Source: Alphaproteobacteria bacterium (GTDB lineage Bacteria > Pseudomonadota > Alphaproteobacteria > Bin95). From it: a stretch of 9,968 bases of DNA. The notes under the pieces are model-generated. The model did not search any database and had not been told where the DNA came from. It saw only the letters and a list, made by a program, of their open reading frames with translations. Position 1 is the stretch's first letter, and every line of letters starts with the position of its first letter. Positions 1 through 6,661 of this stretch are shown here, piece after piece. The DNA lies in assembly GCA_022822125.1 (NCBI GenBank), contig JAJECF010000206.1:1-9968 (forward strand), written 5' to 3'. Position numbers and translations under genes: made by a program.

Positions 1-1
1 C

Positions 2-796
2 CGCGGCAAGGGCTGCACCACCTTCGCCGTCGCCAAGGATACCGGCGTGAAGACGATGGCGGACCTCAAGGGCAAGCGCATCGGCTGGGTGCGGGGCTCG
101 CCCGCGCTGCAGAAGGCCGTCGAGGCGCTGCTCGGCTTCGCCAACCTGACCACCAACGATGTGCAGCTGGTCGAGGTCGGCGGCTGGGCGGCCTCGATCA
201 ACGGCATCATCGACGGCGATATCGACGCCTCGATCACCTCGTCGAGTTCGACCTTCATGAAGAAGATGGAAGCGAGCCCGCGCGGCGTCATCCATCCGCC
301 GCTGCCGCACTCCGACAGCGAGGGCTGGGCGCGCGTGCAGAAGGTCGTGCCCTGGTATGTGCCGAGCATCTGCACGCACGGACCCGGCGTGCCGGGCGGC
401 AGCCAGGAGTCCATCGCCAGCATCTACCCGATCCTGATCGGCACGCCGGCCGTGTCCGATGAAGTCGCCTACAGCCTGACCAAGGCGATGGTGACGCATT
501 TCGACGACTACAAGGACGGCGCGCCGGCAGCGGACGGATGGGCGCTGGACCGCCAGCTTTACAACTTCTACCTGCCGATGCATCCGGGCTCGATCGCCTT
601 CTACAAGGAAGCCGGCACCTGGAATGCCGAAGGCCAGGCGAACCAGGAGGACAAGCTGCGCCGGCAGGATGTGCTTAAGACGGCCTGGGACGCCCATGTG
701 GCCAGCGGGCCCGCCGATTTCGTGAAGGAATGGCAAGCGTCGCGGGCGAAGGCGCTGAGCGACGCAGGGTTCGACCCCGTCTTCACCTCCTGGTAA
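2..796 (+). CDS. TRAP transporter TAXI-family solute-binding protein, 5' end missing
   Basis: The reading frame is open from the first full codon at position 2, so the gene begins before the window; 264 residues are visible and roughly the first 70-100, including any signal peptide, are missing. TAXI proteins are periplasmic binding proteins that deliver small organic acids or amino-acid-like solutes to a TRAP permease. Family signs are the early MADLKGKRIGW segment, where the domain-1 sheet and helix are expected, the VEVGGWAASINGIIDGDIDA segment that mirrors the usual 'G..a...l.dG.iDA' pattern, and the C-terminal LPMHPGSIAFYKEAGTW segment, typical of the 'HPGA..YY.E' ending of TAXI proteins. 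The fused permease gene follows 110 bp downstream, which fixes the assignment. The ATG/GTG codons near 47-55 lie inside the conserved fold and are not the real start. The substrate cannot be read from the sequence. Confidence 0.9.
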   Translation, partial: RGKGCTTFAVAKDTGVKTMADLKGKRIGWVRGSPALQKAVEALLGFANLTTNDVQLVEVGGWAASINGIIDGDIDASITSSSSTFMKKMEASPRGVIHPPLPHSDSEGWARVQKVVPWYVPSICTHGPGVPGGSQESIASIYPILIGTPAVSDEVAYSLTKAMVTHFDDYKDGAPAADGWALDRQLYNFYLPMHPGSIAFYKEAGTWNAEGQANQEDKLRRQDVLKTAWDAHVASGPADFVKEWQASRAKALSDAGFDPVFTSW

Positions 797-827
797 TCCG
801 GAGCCGTTCAGGGGCGGATTGTCGGCC

Positions 828-853
828 GGACCCGGGTAGGAGCGCCCGGGTTC
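828..853 (+). promoter_or_regulatory. Intercistronic hairpin between binding-protein and permease genes
   Basis: GGACCCGGG (828-836) pairs with CCCGGGTTC (845-853), nine pairs including one G-U, around an 8-base loop. It sits 31 bp after the binding-protein stop and about 53 bp before the permease start. No T-run follows, so it is more likely a processing or RNA-stabilising hairpin, or partial attenuator, than a full terminator. Such structures commonly keep binding protein in excess over permease; that role here is inference. Confidence 0.5.
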
Positions 854-906
854 CGTCGACGGTCGCCCTGTCCGGTTTTCGACCTGCATAGAGGGTTGCG
901 AGGGCA

Positions 907-2928
907 ATGTCCGACAAGCCAGGCGCAACTGCGCCGGCCGCGGAAGCCGGCGGCGAGGTCGAAGACCTCGAACTGTCCCGCTATCGCAGCCCGGGACGCT
1001 GGTGGGTCTCGGTCGCTTTCCTGCTGACCGCCATATCCGTCGCGCTGGCGGCCAACCAGATATTCCGCCTGAATTTCTTCAAGAACGTCACCGGCCACGT
1101 CCTCGTCGATCAGCAATACATGTATCTGATCCTCGGCTCGATGCTGGCGATGCTGTTCATCTTCATGCCGGCCTACAAGTCCGCGCCGCGCCGCCGGGTT
1201 CCGCTCTACGACGTGGCGGCCTTCGCGCTGACGCTGGCGATGACCGCCTATTTCACCTGGCACGGCGAGGCCATCAACGAGGAAATCTGGGCCGAGACCT
1301 TCCTCGCGCCCTGGCATGCGCCCTGGTTCGCCGTGGCGCTCTGGCTGCTGATTCTGGAGGGAGGGCGGCGGGCCGGCGGCTGGCCGGTGTTCGGCGTGTG
1401 CCTGATCGCCTCCTTCCTGCCGGTCTATCTGAATGTCCTCGTGCCGGACGCCGCCGTCGAGCGCACGGTGATGGAGACGGCGTCCTACCACGTCTATTCG
1501 GAGGAAAGCGTGCTCGGCATCCCGATGCGCGCCTTCACGACGCTGGTGTTCGGCTTCCTCTTGTTCGGCAATGCGCTCGTCTATACGGGCGGCGGGCAGT
1601 TCTTCATCAATCTCGCCTTCGCGCTGCTCGGCCATGTGCGCGGCGGCCCCGCCAAGGTGGCGATCTTCTCCTCCGGCCTGTTCGGCTCCATGTCGGGCGG
1701 GCCGATCACCAATGTGCTCACCACCGGGGCGCTCACCATCCCCGCCATGAAGCGCATCGGCGTGCGCCCGAAGACCGCCGGCGCCATCGAGGCCTGCGCG
1801 TCGACCGGCGGCACGATGATGCCGCCGATCATGGGCGCCACCGCCTTCGTCATGGCGGACTTCCTCGACGTATCCTACCTGACGGTCGCCATCGCCGCGC
1901 TGGTGCCGTCGCTGCTCTACTATCTCGGCCTGTTCATGCAGATCGACGCCTATGCGGCGCAGAACCGGCTGGTCGGGCTCAACCGCTCGGAGCTTCCCAC
2001 GCTCGGCGCCGTGTTCCGGGACGGCTGGTACTATGTGGCCGCCTTCGGCGTGCTGATCTACCTGTTGGTCTTCCTCTGGCGAGAGGCCCAGGCGCCCTTC
2101 TACGCCACCCTGCTGCTGCTGGCCGTCAACCAGTTCAACCGCAACCACCGGCTGAGCTGGACGACCTTCAAGACCTATGTCTATTCGACCGGCGGCCTGC
2201 TGGCGGAGCTGGCCGGGCTGCTGGCGGCGGTCGGCCTCGTCGTCGGCGCGCTGCAGGCGACCGGCATGACGGGGTCGATCACCAACGACCTCGTCAACCT
2301 CGCTGGCGACACGCCCTTCGTGCTGCTCCTGATGGGGGCGGTCACCAGCTTCATCCTCGGCATGGGGATGACGGTGACGGCGGCCTATATTTTCCTCGCC
2401 ATCATCCTTGCTCCGGCGCTCATCAAGATCGGCATGGACCCGATGGCGGTGCATATGTTCGTGCTCTATTGGGGCATGCTGTCCTTCATCACGCCACCGG
2501 TGGCGCTCGCCGCCTTCGCCGCGGCGTCGGTCGCCAAATGCGAGCCGCTGGAGACCGGCTTCGAGGCGATGCGGATCGGAGCGGTCATCTATGTCATCCC
2601 GTTCTTCTTCGTCTTCAACCCCGCCCTGCTGCTCCAGGGCGCGCCCGGAGAGACGGTCGTCGTGCTGATTACGGCCGTCTGCGGCATCCTGCTGGTGAGC
2701 GCCGGCCTCCAGGGCTATCTGGTCGGCGTCGGCGATGTCGGGCGCGGGCCGCTCGGATGGGCCGCGCGCCTCTCGCTCGCGCTCGGCGGGGCCACGCTCG
2801 CCGCGCCGGGCGGCGGGATGATCGGCGTCGGGCATATGGAACTGACGCTGATCGCCGTGGCCGTGGCGGCACCCGGCGTCCTGATCGCCTTCGCCCGCGC
2901 CCGTGCCCGTCGTGCCGCCGTTCCGTAA
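907..2928 (+). CDS. TRAP transporter fused permease (4TM/12TM, DctQM fusion)
   Basis: A 673-residue inner-membrane protein that fuses the small and large TRAP permease subunits, the usual partner of TAXI binding proteins; it imports the bound solute, normally driven by a sodium gradient. A hydrophilic N-terminus (1-30) is followed by about four membrane segments (near 31-53, 70-90, 100-118, 138-175), the DctQ-like part. The DctM-like part starts near 205. Its signatures are SGLFGSMSGGPITNV (256-270), ASTGGTMMPPIMGATAFVMAD shortened as residues 298-318, ILGMGMTVTAAYIFLA (483-498) and SFITPPVALAAFAAASVA (526-543); these are the repeated discontinuous-helix motifs of the family. Three or more hydrophobic segments follow to the C-terminus. 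Start ATG 907 has GAGGG at 900-904 very close and another GAGGG at 891-895. It is transcribed with the preceding binding-protein gene, separated by a hairpin. Length and motifs look intact. Confidence 0.95.
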   Translation: MSDKPGATAPAAEAGGEVEDLELSRYRSPGRWWVSVAFLLTAISVALAANQIFRLNFFKNVTGHVLVDQQYMYLILGSMLAMLFIFMPAYKSAPRRRVPLYDVAAFALTLAMTAYFTWHGEAINEEIWAETFLAPWHAPWFAVALWLLILEGGRRAGGWPVFGVCLIASFLPVYLNVLVPDAAVERTVMETASYHVYSEESVLGIPMRAFTTLVFGFLLFGNALVYTGGGQFFINLAFALLGHVRGGPAKVAIFSSGLFGSMSGGPITNVLTTGALTIPAMKRIGVRPKTAGAIEACASTGGTMMPPIMGATAFVMADFLDVSYLTVAIAALVPSLLYYLGLFMQIDAYAAQNRLVGLNRSELPTLGAVFRDGWYYVAAFGVLIYLLVFLWREAQAPFYATLLLLAVNQFNRNHRLSWTTFKTYVYSTGGLLAELAGLLAAVGLVVGALQATGMTGSITNDLVNLAGDTPFVLLLMGAVTSFILGMGMTVTAAYIFLAIILAPALIKIGMDPMAVHMFVLYWGMLSFITPPVALAAFAAASVAKCEPLETGFEAMRIGAVIYVIPFFFVFNPALLLQGAPGETVVVLITAVCGILLVSAGLQGYLVGVGDVGRGPLGWAARLSLALGGATLAAPGGGMIGVGHMELTLIAVAVAAPGVLIAFARARARRAAVP

Positions 2929-2932
2929 CGCG

Positions 2933-2948
2933 GGCCCTCCGGCGGGCC
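2933..2948. terminator. Possible bidirectional terminator between convergent genes
   Basis: The 24-bp gap between the permease stop and the stop of the opposing lyase gene contains GGCCC (2933-2937) and GGGCC (2944-2948) with a 6-base loop. The stem is only five pairs and no T-run follows on either strand, so this is a weak candidate. Confidence 0.22.
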
Positions 2949-2952
2949 GGCT

Positions 2953-4140
2953 TCAGCCGCGTGCGGCCATGATGGCGGCGTAGCTCTCCGGGTCGGTCGC
3001 ACCTTCGGAGCCGATCAGCAGCACGCGGGACTCCCCGTCCAGGCCGAGCGCGCGGCGCAACTCGTCGCTCTGCGCAGCGGCGATGAGGGCGGCGAGCCCG
3101 GCGACGGCGCTTTCACCGGCCTCGATCTTCGGGTCCCGCCCGAGCGGGCGCGCGAGCAGGCGCATGGCGGGGCCGACAAAGCTCTCCGGCACGGTCAGGA
3201 AATCGCTCGTCTCCTCCGCCAGAACCTCCCACGCCAGCGCGGAGGGCGCGCCGCAGGAGAGGCCGGCCATCAGCGTCTCCTCTTCGATGCGGATATCCGT
3301 CATGCTCCCGGCCCGCGCGCTCTCGAACAGGCAGGCGGCGAGTTCCGGCTCCACCACGACGATGCGCGGCGACTCCCTGCCCCAGTGCTGCCGGAGGCCC
3401 GCGGCGACCGCGGCCGCCAGCCCGCCCACGCCCGCTTGCAGGAAGGCATGAGTCGGCGGCCGGTCCAGCGCATCGCAGACCTCCTTCGCCATCACGCCGT
3501 AGCCCGCCATGACATCGCGCGGGACCTCCGTGTAGCCGGGCCAGGAGGTGTCCGAGACCGCGAACCAGCCATGCGCCGCCGCCTCCTCGCGCGCGAGCGT
3601 CACCGAGTCGTCGTAATTGCCGTCGATCCGCACCACTTCGGCGCCGAGCGCGCGCATGGCGTCGGCGCGCGCCGCGCTTACCTCGGCATGGATATAGATG
3701 CGGCAGGACGCGCCGAAGCGCCGGCAACCCCAGGCGAGCGAGCGGCCGTGATTGCCATCCGTCGCCGTCACCAGGGTGATCCGGGCCGCAAGCTCCGCAT
3801 GCCTGCCTTCGCGGATATCCGCCGACGAAACGGGCCGCCCGAGCGCCGCCGAAATCTCCCGCTGCAGCACAAGCAGCGCCGCATAGGCCCCGCCGAGCGC
3901 CTTGAAGCTGCCGAGGCCGAAGCGCGGCCCCTCGTCCTTGTAGAGCACCTTCGCGACGCCGAGACTGCCCGCCAGCGCATCGAGCTCCAGAAGCGGCGTC
4001 GGCGCATGGCCCTCCCACCCGGCGATCTCCGCCGCCGCTTTGGCGAAATCCCGGGCGGTCAGCACCCGGCTTGCGGCATCTCCGCTACGGCTGAGCCCTG
4101 CGGCATGGCCCATCCGGGCGCTGTCGAATTCCTCGAACAT
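2953..4140 (-). CDS. dpaL: Diaminopropionate ammonia-lyase (PLP-dependent)
   Basis: This cytosolic fold-type II PLP enzyme splits 2,3-diaminopropionate into pyruvate and two ammonia (EC 4.3.1.15). In numbering from the upstream GTG at 4149, the PLP-binding lysine is K83 in GLGSFKALGG (78-87), and TATDGNHGRSLAWG (128-141) carries the family's second catalytic acid, D131, equivalent to the E. coli K77/D120 pair. The phosphate-binding glycine loop is QAGVGGLAAA (238-247), followed by the MAGLSCGAPS stretch (294-303) typical of this subfamily and a C-terminal LLIGSEGATD (377-386). Length (395-398) is normal. The start chosen is ATG 4140, because AGGGGG (4154-4149 on this strand) lies 8 bases upstream, whereas the GTG at 4149 overlaps that site. 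It is divergent from creatinase, with convergent stop next to the TRAP permease. A general threonine-dehydratase-like lyase is the alternative, but the motifs favour DpaL. Confidence 0.93.
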   Translation of the reverse strand: MFEEFDSARMGHAAGLSRSGDAASRVLTARDFAKAAAEIAGWEGHAPTPLLELDALAGSLGVAKVLYKDEGPRFGLGSFKALGGAYAALLVLQREISAALGRPVSSADIREGRHAELAARITLVTATDGNHGRSLAWGCRRFGASCRIYIHAEVSAARADAMRALGAEVVRIDGNYDDSVTLAREEAAAHGWFAVSDTSWPGYTEVPRDVMAGYGVMAKEVCDALDRPPTHAFLQAGVGGLAAAVAAGLRQHWGRESPRIVVVEPELAACLFESARAGSMTDIRIEEETLMAGLSCGAPSALAWEVLAEETSDFLTVPESFVGPAMRLLARPLGRDPKIEAGESAVAGLAALIAAAQSDELRRALGLDGESRVLLIGSEGATDPESYAAIMAARG

Positions 4141-4148
4141 CCGGCTCA

Positions 4149-4154
4149 CCCCCT
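4149..4154 (-). promoter_or_regulatory. Ribosome binding site of dpaL
   Basis: On the minus strand AGGGGG is followed by eight bases and then ATG at 4140. This decides between the ATG and the GTG three codons upstream, which would overlap the site itself. Confidence 0.55.
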
Positions 4155-4231
4155 GCGACGATGCGACGGCATGGCAGCAGCGGCGGCGCTTGTCGAGGCC
4201 CTTTGCCGCCGGCTCCGAACATGCTGCACTC

Positions 4232-4251
4232 CGCCTCAGTTCACCGAGGCG
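4232..4251. promoter_or_regulatory. 20-bp dyad in the dpaL/creatinase divergent region, candidate operator
   Basis: CGCCTCAGT (4232-4240) is matched by ACCGAGGCG (4243-4251) with a 2-base centre; eight of nine positions pair. It lies 14 bp before the creatinase start in the 125-bp region from which both genes diverge. It could bind a shared regulator as DNA or form a hairpin in the creatinase leader. No convincing -35/-10 pair was found beside it in either direction. Confidence 0.4.
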
Positions 4252-4265
4252 CGGGACGCAGAGCG

Positions 4266-5468
4266 ATGGAACAGTTGAAGACGATCCGCAACGGCGCGAA
4301 GGCGCGCCCGACCTTTTCCGCCGCCGAGATGGAGCGCCGGCTGGCCGCGCTGCGCACCCATATGGCGGAGAGGCGGATCGACGCCTGCCTGTTCACCTCC
4401 TATCACAACATCGCCTATTTCGCGGACTTCCTTTACACCGCTTTCGGCCGCCCGTTCGGCCTCGTCGTCACGCACGATAGCCAGACGACGATCACGCCCA
4501 ATGTGGACGGCGGCCAGCCCTGGCGGCGGACCTTCGGCGACAATCTCGTCTATACCGACTGGCACCGGGACAATTACTTCGCCGCCGTGAAGACGCTGAT
4601 CCCCGACGGCTGGCGGGTCGGCGTTGAGTTCGACCACCTGACCGTCGAGAGCTTTCGCAAATTGCAGGGCGCGCTGCCGACCTCGGAGCTGGTCGATGCC
4701 GGCAAGCCCGCCATGGCCATGCGCATGGTGAAGTCCGCCGAGGAGATCGCCTGGATCAGGGAAGGCGCGCGCATCGCCGACATGGGCGGCGCGGCGGCCG
4801 TGGAGGCCATCGCCGTCGGCGTGCCGGAATATGAGGTGGCGCTGAACGCCACGCGGGCGATGGTGCGCGAGATCGCAAGCAGCCAGCCGCATGTCGAGCT
4901 CATGGACACATGGTCCTGGCTCCAGTCCGGCGTCAACAGCGACGGCGCGCACACCCCCGTCACCTCGCGCCGGATCGAGCGCGGCGACATCATGGTGCTG
5001 AACTGCTTCCCGATGATGGCCGGCTATTACGCCGCGCTCGAACGCACGCTGTTCGCGGAGGAGTGCTCCGACGAGCAACTGCGATTCTGGCGGATCAATG
5101 TCGAGGTCCATGAGACCGGCCTGGCGCTTATCCGGCCGGGCGCGCGCTGCTGCGATATCGCGGCCGAACTCAACACGATCTACGAGGGCTACGGCCTGCT
5201 GGAGAACCGCACATTCGGCTACGGCCACAGCTTCGGCGTGCTCTCCCACTATTACGGCCGCGAGGCCGGGCTGGAACTGCGCGAAGACGTGGATACCGTG
5301 CTGGAGCCCGGCATGGTACTCTCGATGGAGCCGATGATAACCATCCCCGAAGGCGAGCCCGGCGCCGGCGGCTACCGCGAACACGACATCCTGGTGGTCA
5401 CGGAAGACGGGGCGGAGAACATCACGGGCTTTCCGTACGGGCCGGAGCACAACATTGTGGGCGGTTAG
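4266..5468 (+). CDS. Creatinase (creatine amidinohydrolase)
   Basis: Hydrolyses creatine to sarcosine and urea (EC 3.5.3.3) in the cytosol. This 400-residue protein has the M24 'pita-bread' fold but lacks the metal-binding aspartates of the M24 peptidases: LNCFPM (245-250) and YYAALERTLF (254-263) replace the usual D-x-G and S-D-x-T-R positions, as in Pseudomonas putida creatinase. From memory of that enzyme, its active-site set aligns at near-constant offset: F60/F62, R62/R64, H229/H232, Y255/Y258, E259/E262, R332/R335, E355/E358. Diagnostic stretches are FTSYHNIAYFADFLY, FGYGHSFGVLSHYYGREAG and the C-terminal ENITGFPYGPEHNI. The start is ATG 4266; in-frame ATGs at 4221 and 4161 would add residues with no counterpart in the family. 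The ribosome site is weak (GGGAC near 4253). It is divergent from dpaL. Sarcosine oxidase or dehydrogenase and urease, the expected next steps, are not in the window. Confidence 0.93.
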   Translation: MEQLKTIRNGAKARPTFSAAEMERRLAALRTHMAERRIDACLFTSYHNIAYFADFLYTAFGRPFGLVVTHDSQTTITPNVDGGQPWRRTFGDNLVYTDWHRDNYFAAVKTLIPDGWRVGVEFDHLTVESFRKLQGALPTSELVDAGKPAMAMRMVKSAEEIAWIREGARIADMGGAAAVEAIAVGVPEYEVALNATRAMVREIASSQPHVELMDTWSWLQSGVNSDGAHTPVTSRRIERGDIMVLNCFPMMAGYYAALERTLFAEECSDEQLRFWRINVEVHETGLALIRPGARCCDIAAELNTIYEGYGLLENRTFGYGHSFGVLSHYYGREAGLELREDVDTVLEPGMVLSMEPMITIPEGEPGAGGYREHDILVVTEDGAENITGFPYGPEHNIVGG

Positions 5469-5494
5469 GGCGGCCCCGTCACGGGCGGTGGACC

Positions 5495-5520
5495 CTATAG
5501 CCACCATCCGGTGGCCATAG
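5495..5520 (+). terminator. Strong hairpin after creatinase, candidate terminator
   Basis: CTATAGCCACC (5495-5505) pairs with GGTGGCCATAG (5510-5520), ten of eleven positions, around a 4-base loop, starting 26 bp after the creatinase stop. Only a short CTTT (5523-5527) follows, so termination efficiency is uncertain. It may also belong to a dispersed palindromic repeat together with the next hairpin. Confidence 0.45.
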
Positions 5521-5542
5521 CCGCTTTCCGGGCCTGGATGAA

Positions 5543-5570
5543 GGTCCGCTTCATCGACGAAGCGGGGACC
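5543..5570. repeat. Imperfect palindrome, possible REP-like intergenic element
   Basis: GGTCCGCTTC (5543-5552) pairs with GAAGCGGGGACC (5559-5570) with a two-G bulge and a 6-base loop; GGACCCC/GGGGTTC (5567-5579) overlaps as a second near-palindrome. It occupies the 214-bp gene-free stretch between creatinase and mazE. Whether it is a genome-wide repeat cannot be judged from one clear copy. Confidence 0.35.
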
Positions 5571-5652
5571 CCGGGGTTCTGCCTTCCTCGGTCTTCGCCG
5601 AAACCTCTTCCATCCACGCAGGTCGATAGTCGCCGTTTCGCCATCAGGGACA

Positions 5653-5667
5653 TATAATGTAGATACA
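5653..5667 (+). promoter_or_regulatory. -10 box and overlapping inverted repeat before mazE
   Basis: A perfect TATAAT lies at 5653-5658, and TGTAGATACA (5658-5667), a TGTA/TACA inverted repeat with a 2-base centre, overlaps it. No good -35 is seen 16-18 bp upstream. MazE-family antitoxins normally repress their own operon, so this palindrome is a natural operator candidate; binding is inferred. The strong ribosome site AAGGAGG (5669-5675) follows, 7 bases before GTG 5683. Confidence 0.55.
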
Positions 5668-5682
5668 CAAGGAGGCGTTCCT

Positions 5683-5922
5683 GTGGGCACGAACCTGCAG
5701 GTCGGGAAGTGGGGAGGCAGTCTGGTCGTGCGTATCCCCAAGGCGGTTGCCGAGCAATGCGGGATATCGGAAGGGGCCGCGATGGAGATGGACGTGCAGG
5801 CCGGCCGGATCGTGATGTGGAAACGGCACTACGACCTCGAAGACATGGTGAACCGGATCACGCCCGAGAACCTGCATCCGGAAGAGGATACGGGACCTTC
5901 GCGAGGCAACGAGCGGCGGTAG
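5683..5922 (+). CDS. mazE: MazE/AbrB-family antitoxin
   Basis: A 79-residue antitoxin of the SpoVT/AbrB swapped-hairpin fold. The DNA-binding half is seen in LQVGKWGGSLVVRIPKAVAE (about 5-24) with the typical 'W.nS..vRIPk' pattern, followed by the GAAMEMDVQAGRIVM strand (31-45). The C-terminal tail, LEDMVNRITPENLHPEEDTG, is the usual toxin-wrapping segment. The GTG start is set by AAGGAGG 7 bases upstream. The family normally ends in a short '..GNE-x-W' stretch with the toxin start overlapping the stop; here it ends GNERR. It probably neutralises the MazF-like protein encoded just downstream and represses the shared promoter through the TGTA/TACA repeat. Confidence 0.88.
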   Translation: MGTNLQVGKWGGSLVVRIPKAVAEQCGISEGAAMEMDVQAGRIVMWKRHYDLEDMVNRITPENLHPEEDTGPSRGNERR

Positions 5923-6551
5923 CCGGCGACTACATCCCGGACAGGGGAGACATTGCGTGGCTGGAGTTCACGCCGCAGGCGGACCGTGAGCAGGCCGGGC
6001 GCCGCCCCGTTCTGGTTCTGAGTCCACGGAACTATAACGACAGAAGCAGTCTGGCGCTGTTTTGCCCGATCACTTCCAGGGTCCGGGGCTATCCCTTCGA
6101 GGTGCAGCTTCCTCCATCGGGCCCTGTCACCGGCGTCGTGCTTGCGGATCAGTTGAGAAGCCAGGACTGGCGGGCGCGGCACGCGAAATTCGCGGCGCGC
6201 GCTTCGCCGCAAACAATATCCGAGACGCAGGAAAAAACCGGCGTTCTCATGTTCCCCAACCTTCCCGAATCAACTCAATCGATAAAGAGGACGGAGCTTC
6301 TGAAGGCTGCAGATGCGTTTGCCGGCATGTTCGAACTGGTTTTCGACTATGACTGGCCGACTACCCAAGCCAATCTGGCGAATCCCGCCGGTCTCATCGA
6401 TGAACGAGGGACTTTCATCCAACCTCTGGTGGAGGACGAAAGCAATAATTGGGCCAATCGCGGCGCTTTGCTCGGCGCCTATCGCGAACTCCTGAGGTGC
6501 ATGGAGGATTGCGGTATCCAGAGGGAGAAGTTACGGGGAACCCGCACATAG
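5817..6551 (+). CDS. mazF: MazF/PemK-like endoribonuclease toxin with extra C-terminal domain; start unclear
   Basis: The MazF fold begins at about 5922 with YIPDRGDIAWLEFTPQADRE and QAGRRPVLVLSP, then LFCPITSRVRGYPFEVQLPP, GVVLADQLRSQDWRAR, ending near GVLM (6251). The arginine after QAG and the threonine in CPITS correspond to the RNA-cleaving pair of MazF, so the toxin core looks intact. Oddity one: no ATG, GTG or TTG lies where the start is expected next to the mazE stop; the codon there is GTA (5919). The nearest in-frame start is GTG 5817, deep inside mazE and without a ribosome site; ATGs at 5757 and 5709 are further still. Oddity two: the frame continues about 100 residues past the usual end into KRTELLKAADAFAGMFELVF, then DYDW, GTFIQPLVEDESNNWANRG and LLGAYRELL, which I do not recognise. 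That tail could be a separate gene starting at ATG 6249. Its DNA is less GC-rich than the surroundings. Confidence 0.65.
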   Translation: METALRPRRHGEPDHAREPASGRGYGTFARQRAAVAGDYIPDRGDIAWLEFTPQADREQAGRRPVLVLSPRNYNDRSSLALFCPITSRVRGYPFEVQLPPSGPVTGVVLADQLRSQDWRARHAKFAARASPQTISETQEKTGVLMFPNLPESTQSIKRTELLKAADAFAGMFELVFDYDWPTTQANLANPAGLIDERGTFIQPLVEDESNNWANRGALLGAYRELLRCMEDCGIQREKLRGTRT

Positions 6552-6635
6552 TGTCGAGGACCCGTTCCGCATGGCGCGGTCTTCCGAACCGGAACCGGAG
6601 CAGCGTCTCAACCCCGGACCCCGCCGGACGATTCG

Positions 6636-6655
6636 GCGCCTCGGCCATAAGGCGC
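6636..6655. terminator. Possible terminator between mazF and the opposing small gene
   Basis: GCGCCT (6636-6641) pairs with AGGCGC (6650-6655) over an 8-base loop, followed on the plus strand by GCTCTTTC. It lies in the 110-bp gap between two convergent stops. The short T-run makes it a modest candidate. Confidence 0.35.
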
Positions 6656-6661
6656 GCTCTT

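Noticed and set aside
808..2835. 675-residue open frame on the minus strand opposite the TRAP permease
   Set aside because: It is rich in R, H, E, D, Q and G with no fold-like pattern, the expected antisense image of a GC-rich hydrophobic gene; the plus-strand permease is unambiguous.
4190..4218. TTGTCG at 4190 as a creatinase -35 box
   Set aside because: The matching -10 position reads CTCCGA, which does not resemble a promoter element.
4236..5741. 501-residue minus-strand frame opposite creatinase
   Set aside because: It has low-complexity charged composition, spans a strong opposing gene and runs through the mazE promoter; antisense shadow.
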